Assembly (NCBI GenBank): GCA_001914405.1
Contig: MSDW01000001.1
Coordinates: forward strand, 1,535,498 to 1,599,497
Source of the DNA: Candidatus Methanohalarchaeum thermophilum
Lineage (GTDB): Archaea; Halobacteriota; Methanonatronarchaeia; Methanonatronarchaeales; Methanonatronarchaeaceae
Length of the DNA stretch: 64,000 nt
Reading direction: 5' to 3'
Shown here: in pieces, positions 54,319 to 63,504 of the stretch
How the letters are laid out: each line of letters starts with the position of its first letter
Position numbering within the stretch: the first letter of the stretch is position 1
Notes under the pieces: model-generated
What the model was told of the DNA's origin: nothing
What the model saw: only the letters and a program-made list of their open reading frames with translations
Databases searched by the model: none
Translations under genes and position numbers: made by a program

Positions 54319-55337
54319 AACCACCAAGATAAAAGAAATAAGATATTTAAAAAAATGAAGTATCAAGTTAGTCAAAAACATATAAGCCAAATAACTCAAA
54401 AGACAATAAAACTTCCGTGACAGATAGCTCTAATTATCTCTTATTTTCTTATATTAAAAACATAAGCATTAATTACCTTGATATAACCTCAAAAAAGATT
54501 TTATCATAAATAAAGCCAAATATATACTAGAATAAATGAGAAAACTTTACTACTTACGGTAGCGATATCTTTACAGATAAACCAAATACTTGTTTTTTAC
54601 CAATTATCTTAAACTTTTTAATTACCGATTATAATCGGTTTTTCGTAGTTTTACTGAATTCAAAATTAAAAACCATAAATTATTTTAATCTTAGTGGCTT
54701 AAAAAGACCACTACTACTTGTATATTTACTTTTAGACTGGCGAAAGACTAATTTAAAACTTGAGTTGTTCAGAGAAATGTATTAAGATTAATTGGTAGTT
54801 GATTTAAGGTTACTCTACCTATGTGGCAAAAAGCGATTTTTTTATCATTTTTGGACGGGTAACATCTTTAGAACCTGTATTTAAGAGTAGAAATGCTCGA
54901 AGCATTTGATGTTTTATGAAAATATATAGTAGGTGGTGGTTGGTTGTAGATTTGGCTGGAAGAGGGCCTTAGAGCCATTATTTTGGGTTAATATAAGGTA
55001 TGCAGTTGTTAGATCTAGTTTTTGATTCAAGGAGTTCATGGTTTCTATGTTAATTGGATGTATAGTTTGTCTGATGTATTGGATGGTTTATTGGGTACAT
55101 TAGGGGATCTTGTTGTCTAGTTGATTTTTCTTTAGAGAGGTGCCATGTATTGGAGAACTCCTTTTTCATCTTGCATGAAGTTGAGTGATCATGAGGTTGT
55201 TTCACCGAAGGTTCTTTAAGTTCGGTTTTACTATCTTATGTTAAAAAGGTTACTTAGACCCAGTTAAGTTTACTAAATGAGGTTGTTTTTATACTTTGAA
55301 TGTGTAAGGTATTTTGGAAAAATGAATTTGATTTAAT
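54319..55337. other. 1-kb gene-free stretch
   Basis: AT-rich DNA with a perfect palindrome ACCGATTATAATCGGT at 54624-54639 followed by T-rich sequence, which could be an operator or terminator. From 54900 on the plus strand is G/T-rich and leads to the DUF1614 gene. I see no convincing reading frame or RNA here. Confidence 0.45.
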
Positions 55338-56021
55338 ATGTTATCTAATTTGATTAATTTAGGTTATTCTTCCCTGATAGTAGTTTTGACTGCCTTTTTT
55401 CTTTTAGGGGCAATAGCTTTAATGAGGTATGCTGTGGAGTTATTTGAGTTTTCTGGATTTACGCCATCGGAATCTTTGATCTTGGTTCTAGCTCCTTTGC
55501 TCAATTTAATTCCTATTAGCTATAATCTAATTTTTATTAGTTTTGAGGATGTATCATTAGGTTTTAACTTACTTGGTTTTCTGATTCCTTTTTATATCTC
55601 GATTAGGATTATTTTAAGTAAAAGAATACCATACTTGAGGTCCTTAGTAGCTTTAGCAATTATCACTTTTCTTTCATATGAATTATCTACTTTTTATCCT
55701 GATAGGGGTATTTTAGTGTACAATTTCTATTTGGTTCCTATATCGGCTACTTTTGTTTCTATATTACTGTGTTCGAATAGACTAAAAAAAATAGCTCCTT
55801 TATCTTATTTTTCTGGAACGATGGGTATATTAATTGGAGCTGATCTGCTTAGATTGAATGAAGTTTTGTTAATTGATTATTCAGTTAAAACAAACTTTTT
55901 TATTGGTGGAGCAGGAGTTTTGGATGCCATTTTTATGTGTGGATTTTTATCAGTCTTACTGGACCTGGTTTTGATATTTTTAAATCCAGAGTGTAGAATA
56001 CAATTTAGGAAAACTAAATAA
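55338..56021 (+). CDS. DUF1614 family membrane protein
   Basis: This 227-residue protein has about seven hydrophobic helices. The conserved C-terminal pattern F-I-G-G-A-G-V-L-D-A-I-F-M-C-G-F-L (~190-206) and an internal G-A-D-L-L-R motif match DUF1614 (COG4089), an uncharacterised archaeal and bacterial membrane family. It stands alone, convergent with the reductase gene at 56113. Function is unknown. Confidence 0.8.
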   Translation: MLSNLINLGYSSLIVVLTAFFLLGAIALMRYAVELFEFSGFTPSESLILVLAPLLNLIPISYNLIFISFEDVSLGFNLLGFLIPFYISIRIILSKRIPYLRSLVALAIITFLSYELSTFYPDRGILVYNFYLVPISATFVSILLCSNRLKKIAPLSYFSGTMGILIGADLLRLNEVLLIDYSVKTNFFIGGAGVLDAIFMCGFLSVLLDLVLIFLNPECRIQFRKTK

Positions 56022-56112
56022 TCCTAGTGAATGAGATAGAAGATCTGTCCTACTCAGAAAAAACCCTATACCTCGGTTTTTGTTTTGTAAAAAATTTTTT
56101 GTTCATGGGGTA

Positions 56113-57321
56113 TTAGGTGAATAGGTTTTTTAGTGACTGTTTAATGTAGGTTGATCCTATTGTTTTGATGAGGCTTGGTTTATTTTTTAGTAATTTAAAA
56201 AAGAGTTTAGAGGGATAATCGATGTCTCCGTAGTCTTCTATAGTTTTAATAACTTCTGGATCATTTATTTTATCAAATATTCTATCGTATTTTTTGTCTT
56301 GGAGCCCGAAGAAGAGTTTATTTAGTTTCCAACCGATTTCTAATTCTTTACCTATCTTTTCTCTCCATCTTTCTTCATATACTTCTAGATCTAGGTTATT
56401 TGTTATATTTCTAGAAGCTACTTCTCCTGCAATTTTGCCACACACTAATGAGGGATATACTCCTCCACCAGAAGTAGGTTTAACTTGGCCTGCAGCATCT
56501 CCAACAACTAATAGGTTATTTAGAACGGTTTTATCTAATAGACCAAGAGGAATACACCCAAAATTAAATTTAATAGGTTTTCCATTGTATTTATCTTTAA
56601 TAACTGGATTAGTTTTTACAAAACTTTTTAAATAATCAAATGCTGAGCCTTCACCCATTTTTACGCACAATCCTACTCTAGCTTTATTCTGGGTCAATGG
56701 AATAGCCCAAGCAAAGAATCCAGGTGCAATATTTTCTCCAAGAAATAATTCAACATAATTGAGATCCTCTTCTTTTAATCTGAGATTAGTTAATGTAGTT
56801 TGAACACCACTTAGATAAGTTTTAATTCCTTTTAAGCCTGCTTGTTTGGCGATTTTTCTCTGTATACCTTCAGCCGAAACCAAAACACTTGGCTCAATTT
56901 TTTTAGATTTTCCGTTATGTCTAATCGTTAATTTTTTGCCATCCCATTTTTTTGCACTTGAATTAACTCTAAATTCTGCTCCTTCCTTAATAGCGTCCTC
57001 TACTAATTTTCTATCAAAAATCGATCTGTCCACCGTAAAAGCCTTTTTTTCATCTGCTTTGATCTTTATCGGATCCTCATTAGGTGGATGAAAAATCGCT
57101 CCCCTGTAGCTATTAATCGCAATATCTCTGATCCTATCAATTTTAGAGAAATCAATTGCTCTTTTACTTAAAAGACCCGCACATTGAACAGGTTCCCCAA
57201 TAAAATTATTTTTCTCTAATAAAAGAACCTCGGACCCATTCTTAGCTGCCTCTCGTGCAACTGAAGAACCAGCAGGCCCTCCACCAATCACAACTACATC
57301 TTTCTCCATTTCTCTAACCAT
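56113..57321 (-). CDS. Geranylgeranyl reductase family flavoprotein
   Basis: A 402-residue protein, or 398 from an inner ATG at 57309. The FAD motif G-G-G-P-A-G-S-S (12-19) is followed by E-P-V-Q-C-A-G-L-L (~41-49), a block typical of digeranylgeranylglycerophospholipid reductases. The G-D-A-A-G-Q-V-K-P-T-S-G-G-G (~271-284) motif closes the FAD site. It should saturate isoprenoid chains of archaeal lipids or a quinone-like carrier. The substrate is not resolved by sequence. Confidence 0.88.
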   Translation of the reverse strand: MVREMEKDVVVIGGGPAGSSVAREAAKNGSEVLLLEKNNFIGEPVQCAGLLSKRAIDFSKIDRIRDIAINSYRGAIFHPPNEDPIKIKADEKKAFTVDRSIFDRKLVEDAIKEGAEFRVNSSAKKWDGKKLTIRHNGKSKKIEPSVLVSAEGIQRKIAKQAGLKGIKTYLSGVQTTLTNLRLKEEDLNYVELFLGENIAPGFFAWAIPLTQNKARVGLCVKMGEGSAFDYLKSFVKTNPVIKDKYNGKPIKFNFGCIPLGLLDKTVLNNLLVVGDAAGQVKPTSGGGVYPSLVCGKIAGEVASRNITNNLDLEVYEERWREKIGKELEIGWKLNKLFFGLQDKKYDRIFDKINDPEVIKTIEDYGDIDYPSKLFFKLLKNKPSLIKTIGSTYIKQSLKNLFT

Positions 57322-57523
57322 TCTTCTCTTGATTACAAAAAAAGGTTTTCTATATTGATTTACAAAACTAAATAAAATCCACTAGTTACTGTTTCAGCTC
57401 GTGATCAAATCACATATAAGCCTACAGACTTTATGTTCTCGGAACAACATTGATTCTTGTATAAATCAAACAATCTACTAATATCTAATTTTCGGACATC
57501 GATTTCAGTTTATCTTAATGATT

Positions 57524-57825
57524 AAGAAGACCCCCTCCAAAGTCTTTGATTTTGGTAGAAGGGATGAATCAACTCATAAGGGTTAAATGGCTTCGTGTCT
57601 TAGATTTTGGCTGTAGGCAGGAGTTGTGGCCAAACCAATAGCCCGTGGACAGATTGAGGCCTCTTTCTATCAAGGTCGCTGGCTGAGCCAGGGAATCTCC
57701 ACTAAAAAGCTTCTTGGATAACCCTGGTCCTGAACTGAGATGATTTGACGGCGGAAAGAAGTAAAGCTCCCTGGACTCTAGAAGCCCCCTTCCAAGATAT
57801 CTAGTTTTGGTAGAGGAGGAAGTCA
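57524..57825 (+). repeat. Family A palindrome-ended element, copy 3
   Basis: Left end aagaagacccccttc-like (here ccccctccaaagtc / gattttggtagaagg) with gatgaatcaac; core with gttgtggcc, atagcccgtggacag, aaaagcttcttggataacc, ctgagat and gacggcgg; right end ccttccaagatatctagttt with gaggaagtca. It is the same block order as copies 1 and 2. Confidence 0.75.
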
Positions 57826-57865
57826 ATTCTTTCAAGTCTATTAACCTTGATATTTTATCCTTTTT

Positions 57866-57920
57866 GAGTTGAGAAGAATTCTTCATTATGAGCGTAAGCG
57901 AGTGAGGGAGAGGTCACTTC
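57866..57920 (+). repeat. Minimal IS200/IS605-type palindromic module (~55 bp)
   Basis: gagttgagaagaattcttcat is followed by a gcgtaagcgagtgagggag right-end hairpin segment and gtcacttcac. The hairpin resembles the right end of the IS605 element at 14296-14345, which also has gcttacgctcg. It is a left arm fused to a right end without a core. Confidence 0.6.
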
Positions 57921-58106
57921 ACAACTGAACCTCTATTAAATAATTAGTTTTAATTAGAGCATCATTAGTTTCTCGGTGTCGTTTCATCGAATATAAATCT
58001 ATTCGTGGATTTTTTGAAGATGTTTATAACATATATGCTATTGGTTTGGTATTTTTTAGAAGTCCAAAAGATTCATGCATTTAATGTTATTAAAAAATAG
58101 AAGACT

Positions 58107-58463
58107 GTGGTTACATTGAAACAGGCTATAGTTGTGAGATCGGATTTGTCTTTGAGTAAGGGGAAGCTTGCTGCTCAGGTAGCTCATGCTTCTGTTAAAG
58201 CTTCTCATGAGATTGAAGGGATAGATGAAAGAAAGTGGAAAAAGTGGATGAATAGTGGTGCTAAAAAGGTTATCTTAAAAGTTAAGGATAAAGAAACTCT
58301 TTTTGAGTATAAAAGGAGAGCTGAAAGAAAGAACTTGGTTACCTCAATAATAAGGGATGCGGGTTACACTGAATTGCCTGAAGGAACATATACAACATTA
58401 GCTATTGGCCCGGATGAAGATGAAGCTATAAATTCTGTAACGGGTAATCTTCCTTTGCTTTGA
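58107..58463 (+). CDS. pth2: Peptidyl-tRNA hydrolase, archaeal/eukaryotic type
   Basis: This 118-residue protein from GTG has the Pth2 pattern K-Q-A-I-V-V-R-S-D-L (~5-14), S-K-G-K-L-A-A-Q-V-A-H-A-S (~17-29), W-M-N-S-G-A-K-K-V and I-R-D-A-G-Y-T-E (~86-93), ending T-L-A-I-G-P-D-E. It recycles peptidyl-tRNA. truD follows 15 bp later, so the pair is probably one unit. Confidence 0.95.
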   Translation: MVTLKQAIVVRSDLSLSKGKLAAQVAHASVKASHEIEGIDERKWKKWMNSGAKKVILKVKDKETLFEYKRRAERKNLVTSIIRDAGYTELPEGTYTTLAIGPDEDEAINSVTGNLPLL

Positions 58464-58478
58464 TGGAGGTAATAATCT

Positions 58479-59828
58479 ATTAAAAAAACAAATTCACAAC
58501 TAGAAAGGAAAATAGGCCTAAGATATTACTTGACTGAGGCTTCTGGAGTAAGAGGAAGTTTAAAGCAAAAAATAAATGACTTTAAGGTGGAAGAGATTCC
58601 TCTTCGTTCTCTTAGAAAAAAGCAAAGCCAAAGTGAGAGTGGCTATCCGGGTAAAGTTAGTGAAGAAACTCCAAAGAATTACGTAATACTGTTTATTAGA
58701 GCTAGGAACTGGGATACCAATAGTTTAATTAATGAGTTATCTAATCAACTGGGTATTAGTAGGAAAAGAATAAGCTTTGCTGGAACAAAGGACAAGAGAG
58801 CGATAACCTATCAATACATAAGTATAAAGGACCTTAAAGTAAATAAATTAGATTCAGTAGAGATAAATGGAATTGAGATATGTGATTCTTTTTACAATGA
58901 ATCTAAGATAAATAGAGGCGACCTTAAAGGAAATAAATTTGAAATAACAATCCGAGATCCAATCTCATTTGAAAATGTAAGTGAGATTTGTGGCCAAATT
59001 AACGAAAAAGGTGTAATAAATTACTTTGGATATCAGAGATTTGGCAAGGTCAGACCAATCACCCATAAAGTGGGTAAAAAACTTGTCAATAAAGATTTCG
59101 AGGAAGCAGTAAAGATCTATCTAACTAAATCCTATTCAGATGAAAACCCAGAGATAGCCGAAGCAAGGAAAAAACTAGAGAATAATTGGAGAGATATGAA
59201 CTACGATAAAGCTTTAAAGGAATTTCCAAACTATCTACATTTTGAAAGAACACTTTTACATCATTTAAAAAATAATCCTAAGGACTATATCGGTGCCTTA
59301 AAAAAATTACCTAATAATCTCCAAAAATTGTTTATACACGCATATCAATCCTATTTATTCAACGAAATAATTAATAAAAGAATAGAAAGAGGTATTCCTC
59401 TTGACGAAGTTCAAATGGGTGATGTTGTATTATTCGAGGATCCAGAACAGAGAACAATTAACAGGAGAGTTACAGAACGAGTTAAAGAAAGAAACTTTGA
59501 TAAACTAAATGAAATGGTTAAAAAAAATAAAGCATACATAACCGCACCACTTATAGGAACGAGAAACAAATTAGCTACGGGATCAATGGGAGCAATAGAG
59601 AAGGATATAATAGAAAAGGAAGATCTTTATCGGGAGAAATTCAAATTTGAGGAAATACCATATCTTTCGTCCAAGGGCCTAAGAAGAGAAATTCTAACAT
59701 ATCCCAGAATAAAAACACAAAAAATAGATCAAAATAACCAAGAAAAACTAAAATTAAAATTTAAATTACCAAAAGGATGTTACGCAACATCAGTAACTAG
59801 AGAATTTAGGAAAGCGGAGGAGATCTAA
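58479..59828 (+). CDS. truD: tRNA pseudouridine synthase TruD, likely ATT start
   Basis: The frame from TTG 58530 has 432 residues, but the family N-terminal pattern (I-G-L-R-Y-Y-L-T, before V-R-G-S-L-K) begins upstream of that TTG. ATT at 58479, with ggaggt eight bases upstream, is the first sense codon after an in-frame TAA and would give 449 residues. The catalytic aspartate lies in G-T-K-D-K-R (D88 from TTG, D105 from ATT), followed by the TruD-specific insertion and H-A-Y-Q-S-Y-L-F-N. It makes pseudouridine 13 in tRNA. It overlaps nothing and is one base upstream of the next gene. Confidence 0.92.
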   Translation: MKKTNSQLERKIGLRYYLTEASGVRGSLKQKINDFKVEEIPLRSLRKKQSQSESGYPGKVSEETPKNYVILFIRARNWDTNSLINELSNQLGISRKRISFAGTKDKRAITYQYISIKDLKVNKLDSVEINGIEICDSFYNESKINRGDLKGNKFEITIRDPISFENVSEICGQINEKGVINYFGYQRFGKVRPITHKVGKKLVNKDFEEAVKIYLTKSYSDENPEIAEARKKLENNWRDMNYDKALKEFPNYLHFERTLLHHLKNNPKDYIGALKKLPNNLQKLFIHAYQSYLFNEIINKRIERGIPLDEVQMGDVVLFEDPEQRTINRRVTERVKERNFDKLNEMVKKNKAYITAPLIGTRNKLATGSMGAIEKDIIEKEDLYREKFKFEEIPYLSSKGLRREILTYPRIKTQKIDQNNQEKLKLKFKLPKGCYATSVTREFRKAEEI

Positions 59829-60206
59829 ATGGGCTGGTTTACAAAAGGAATGGCCGTATTAATAATCTTATTATTTGTAGGAATGGCAATGTCCGCAATG
59901 TTTGGAGGAAATACCAATACAAAAAATGTCGCAATAGCAGAAGCCACTTTAGAGGAAGGACCAAACGTTTACTTAACCCTATTAAACCAAGATAAAAACG
60001 AGACCTACAATCTAACTATAATACTAGAACTAAATGGAAATAAAGTAAACGAAACCACAGTCGAACTAAAAGACCAAAAAAATGTAAATATAGGATTTAG
60101 TAGCCAGTTCACAGAAGACGATGTACTAGCAGTGGTCATAGAAGACCAAAATGGAAACCAAGTTACAAGATTTGGGAACAGTATCAGTGGCTGGGTGAAT
60201 CAATAA
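59829..60206 (+). CDS. Small membrane-anchored extracellular protein, hypothetical
   Basis: A 125-residue protein. Residues ~5-27 form a signal or anchor helix. The rest is a β-rich domain with N-x-T sites (N-E-T, N-L-T, N-E-T-T), like a small Ig-like extracellular domain. It begins right after the truD stop, with ggaggag 5' of ATG, so it is cotranscribed. The family is not recognised. Confidence 0.68.
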   Translation: MGWFTKGMAVLIILLFVGMAMSAMFGGNTNTKNVAIAEATLEEGPNVYLTLLNQDKNETYNLTIILELNGNKVNETTVELKDQKNVNIGFSSQFTEDDVLAVVIEDQNGNQVTRFGNSISGWVNQ

Positions 60207-60452
60207 TCTAAAAGAATATACGATGAATGATATGGATTAAACTAAAATACTAAGTAATTAACTTATATCCTATACGAGCTATGTTAAATCAGAGTTTTTA
60301 GTAATATCTGGATCTAGTTAACTATAATTCAGTATAATAATTAAAAGAAATAAGAGATTTTTTCCTTTTTAATTTTTATTTTTATTTATATTTTTTTGAT
60401 CTTTGGTAATACAGTGTCTTAGAGGTATGATGGGTTTTATTTTTTTTGGTCA
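60207..60452. other. Intergenic region between convergent genes
   Basis: About 250 AT-rich bases between the small membrane protein (+) and proS (-). An A-rich left half becomes T-rich on the right. T-runs at 60355-60400 could terminate the plus-strand unit. Nothing else is supported. Confidence 0.4.
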
Positions 60453-61880
60453 TTAGTATGTTTTTGCTATGTATGCAGAGTTTTTGGCTTTTTTGGAGCA
60501 TTTAATGCATTTTCCTTTTGGTTCTGTGCTTATCTCGGAACCTAGTATGTCTGCTTTTAGTTGTTCTTCTATTTCTTTGCCGCATTCTTTTTCTCCGCAC
60601 CAGTTTATTTTTACAAGCTTGTTGTTTTTTATGGCTTTTTTGCAGTCTTCTATTTCTTTTGGCTTGATGATTTCTGAATTCATTTTTTGTCTTGCTTTTT
60701 CCTTTAATGAGTTCTTGATTTCTTCGAATATTTCTTTGATGTCGGTGGCTGAAGCATCTAATCCTAATTGGTTTTTTTCGTTAGTGTCTCTTCTAACTAA
60801 TGTCATTGAATCTTCTTTTATATCATTAGGCCCTATCTCTATCCTTAATGGTATTCCTTTTCTCTCCCACTTGTAGAATTTTTCTCCTGGTCTCTCCTCT
60901 GAATCATCTATTTTAGTTCTTATATCTTTATCTTTAAGTTTATCTTTGATTCTTTTACATTCTCCCATTATTTTATCTTTGTCCGAGTCACTGAACAATA
61001 TAGGTACTATAACAACTTGTATAGGTGCGAATTTTGGTGGAAGTATTAATCCTGTGTCATCTCCGTGGACGCTTACTAGTGATGCTATACATCTAGCTGA
61101 GATCCCATAGCAACACTGATGAGCGTCTTCTTGTTTTCCTTTTTGATTTTCAAAGCTAATGTTAAATGTCTCCGAAAAATTAGTTCCTAAGTTGTGAATG
61201 GTTCCTATCTGTAGGGCCTTGCCGTCTGGCATCATGGTATCGAATGCTATCGTGTATTCGGCTCCTGGAAACTTATCCCACTTTGGTCTTTTTGTGATCA
61301 AATATGGCACACATAATTCATCGAAGAATTTCTTGTAGATCTCTATTGCTTCATCAATCTGTTTTTCGGCTCCTTTAGCATCTTCATGTACTGTATGAGC
61401 TTCTTTAAAACTATTTATCTCTCTTTCTCTAATTAAAGGCCTAGTATGTTTTGTTTCGTACCTAAATGTATTAACAACCTGATAGGACTTAAATGGAAGA
61501 TCTGTATGCGATCTTATCCATTTGTTAAAAATGGGGTACATGGCAGTTTCGGAAGTTGGTCTCAGAGCCAACGGTTCCTCTAATTTATTTTTTCCAGCTC
61601 TTTCAACCCAAAAAACCTCGTCTTCAAAGCTTGCAATATGATCCGCCTCCTTCATTAACCTCTTTTTAGGAATTAGAAGCGGGAATTTAACTTCATCATG
61701 GCCTCTTTCATTATGTAATTCCTTTAATCTGTCATAAACTAGATTTCTTATCTTTAATCCGAAAGGAAACCAAGTGTATAATCCCTTGACCGGATATCTG
61801 ACATCTATTATCTCGGTAAGCTTTAAGATCTCATTATACCATTCACTAAAATTAGATTTTTCGGGAAGTTCTTCTGCCAT
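60453..61880 (-). CDS. proS: Prolyl-tRNA synthetase, archaeal/eukaryotic type
   Basis: A 475-residue class II synthetase, best started at ATG 61880; GTG at 61892 is possible. It has the archaeal ProRS motif order: L-R-P-T-S-E-T-A-M-Y-P (motif 2 start region, ~105-115), R-E-R-E-I-N-S-F-K-E-A-H-T (~145-157), G-D-D-T-G-L-I-L-P-P (~280-289), an anticodon-binding domain, and a C-terminal zinc domain with C-G-E-K-E-C and C-I-K-C. The A-Y-I-A-K-T-Y end fits the archaeal type. It lacks the bacterial editing insertion. It is monocistronic. Confidence 0.95.
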   Translation of the reverse strand: MAEELPEKSNFSEWYNEILKLTEIIDVRYPVKGLYTWFPFGLKIRNLVYDRLKELHNERGHDEVKFPLLIPKKRLMKEADHIASFEDEVFWVERAGKNKLEEPLALRPTSETAMYPIFNKWIRSHTDLPFKSYQVVNTFRYETKHTRPLIREREINSFKEAHTVHEDAKGAEKQIDEAIEIYKKFFDELCVPYLITKRPKWDKFPGAEYTIAFDTMMPDGKALQIGTIHNLGTNFSETFNISFENQKGKQEDAHQCCYGISARCIASLVSVHGDDTGLILPPKFAPIQVVIVPILFSDSDKDKIMGECKRIKDKLKDKDIRTKIDDSEERPGEKFYKWERKGIPLRIEIGPNDIKEDSMTLVRRDTNEKNQLGLDASATDIKEIFEEIKNSLKEKARQKMNSEIIKPKEIEDCKKAIKNNKLVKINWCGEKECGKEIEEQLKADILGSEISTEPKGKCIKCSKKAKNSAYIAKTY

Positions 61881-61892
61881 TGTTTCACGCAA

Positions 61893-62359
61893 CTAAGATA
61901 AATTTTTAAATTAATTTCCATAAATATGTTTTTGGTCTTCAAGTAGTATCTACTCTAGACTAGAGGGAAACTAAAACTAAAAATGAATTATTTGAAAAAC
62001 TAATTAATTTTTCCCAGCAAAGAAATCCAAGCAATCAACTACCCAAGGAAACTAAAGATCTTAAAGGATTTTACAGTTTTTGCTTGTCATTATGAAAAAA
62101 ATTTACTCGATTATTAGGTTAGGTTAACAAGAGGCAAAAAACTATAGGTTTCTTAATAATTGGTTTCATGGAATTTTTTATATCTAGGAACATAAAGAAC
62201 CCTTTTTTATAAGAAGTTTTTCTTTAGGTTTTTTGTTTATTATCGGTTAGGGGTTTTTTGTAGCCTCAATCAGTGTTTTGGCTGGTTTTGAGTGGTCTTT
62301 TTTGAGGTTTGTTTTTGGGGAAAGGTAGTAAGGTAAGTTAGGTAAATAATTTAATATAG
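61893..62359. other. Divergent intergenic region
   Basis: About 470 bases. The left part is the proS promoter side; the part after 62200 is G/T-rich and leads to mtbA. No gene, repeat or RNA is supported. Confidence 0.4.
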
Positions 62360-63373
62360 GTGTTTGTTTTGAAGGACTATATTTTGTCCCTACTAGAGGG
62401 AGAAGAAACTGAAGAGAATCCCTGTACCTCGCTTGCTGGTTGCCAAGGAACCACTCCAGTTGGCGTGCAGGAGGAAGCTGGAATAGAATGGCCAGCTGCC
62501 CATAAAGATTCTCAAAAGATGGCTGATTTAGCGATAAAGAGCTCAGATATCATTGGTATAGAAAATGTTAGGGTTCCCTTTGATGCATGTGTAGAACCAG
62601 AAGCATTAGGAGCAGAAATAAGTTGGGGGTCAAAACAAAACGATCCTTACATCTCAGGGTATCCATTCTCTGATAACCCAGAAGACGTAAAAGTTCCAGA
62701 AGATCTATTGGAACTAGGAAGAATTCCCACTGTTATAGAGGCAATTAAAGAGGTTCAAAGTAATTTAGATAAAGATAAACCAGTTTCAACTACTGTAATC
62801 GGTCCTTTAACTTTAGTTGGAGAACTAATAGGAACAGAAGATTTATTAAGGAAAACCATAACAGAAAAAGACTTGATAAAAGAATTAGTAGAGAGAGTAA
62901 CCGAAATCCCTCAAAAACTAATATCTCGTTACTATGAAGCAGGAGCTGATGTAGTACAGGTAATTGAACCAAGTTCATCAGCAGATATGATCCCACCTAA
63001 CATATTTACGGAAATTCTACAACCCCACCTTTCTAAAATATCCTCAGAGGTAGACAGACCATTAATACTTCACATATGTGGTAACATTGAGCCAATTCTA
63101 CCAGCAATAATGGAATTAGATTTCGATGGAGTCAGTCTAGGCTCCGGTATAAATATTAACAAGGCAAAAAAAGAAGCGAGCGAAGGAACAAAGTTATTAG
63201 GCAATATTTCCCCAGATACACTGTCAAAGGGTTCTCCTTCTAAGGTAAAAAAGGAAGTATCCAACGCAATTAACCAAGGCATAGATTTCATTGAACCAGA
63301 TGACGGATTTGTACCTGTAGCAACACTAGAAAATGTAGAAACAATGGTAAAGGCTACAAAAGAAAAAAGATAA
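62360..63373 (+). CDS. mtbA: Methylcobamide:CoM methyltransferase, MtbA/MtaA family
   Basis: This 337-residue UroD-like protein starts at GTG 62360, or TTG 62369. N-terminal marks are C-Q-G-T-T-P-V and W-P-A-A-H-K-D (~28-50), as in MtbA. H-I-C in L-I-L-H-I-C-G-N (~231-238) supplies two ligands of the catalytic zinc. The third ligand, cysteine in a P-G-C motif in characterised MtaA/MtbA, is replaced by aspartate or glycine (E-P-D-D-G-F, ~313). It moves methyl groups from MtmC to coenzyme M for methanogenesis. Given mtmBC here, a methylamine role (MtbA) is likely, but the lost cysteine leaves activity open. Confidence 0.86.
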   Translation: MFVLKDYILSLLEGEETEENPCTSLAGCQGTTPVGVQEEAGIEWPAAHKDSQKMADLAIKSSDIIGIENVRVPFDACVEPEALGAEISWGSKQNDPYISGYPFSDNPEDVKVPEDLLELGRIPTVIEAIKEVQSNLDKDKPVSTTVIGPLTLVGELIGTEDLLRKTITEKDLIKELVERVTEIPQKLISRYYEAGADVVQVIEPSSSADMIPPNIFTEILQPHLSKISSEVDRPLILHICGNIEPILPAIMELDFDGVSLGSGININKAKKEASEGTKLLGNISPDTLSKGSPSKVKKEVSNAINQGIDFIEPDDGFVPVATLENVETMVKATKEKR

Positions 63374-63504
63374 AAATAAAAGAATAAAAAAAACAAAAAA
63401 ACAAGGGAGTTTTTCCAACAACTTAAAACTCCTTTAATTTTTTAGGAATCTAATTGGAATAAGAGACCGTATCGTAAGCCCTACAGCTTGCTGTAAGGAT
63501 CACT
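63374..63504. repeat. Solo right-end hairpin at the DUF63 gene end
   Basis: ccctacagcttgctgtaagg followed by atcacttcac (63479-63508) is an IS200/IS605-type right end without a core. It abuts the stop codon of the DUF63 gene (63505), so insertion may have reached the end of that gene. Confidence 0.5.

Larger units (their letters stand above)
57322..58106. other. Repeat-filled intergenic region
   Basis: This contains the family A copy 3 (57524-57825) and a ~60-bp module (57866-57918). The left 200 bp carry the promoter of the reductase gene. A 105-codon minus-strand frame across family A is a by-product of the repeat. Confidence 0.55.

Noticed and set aside
57569..57886. 105-codon minus-strand frame
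   Set aside because: Crosses a family A element and its right end; not conserved in other family A copies.
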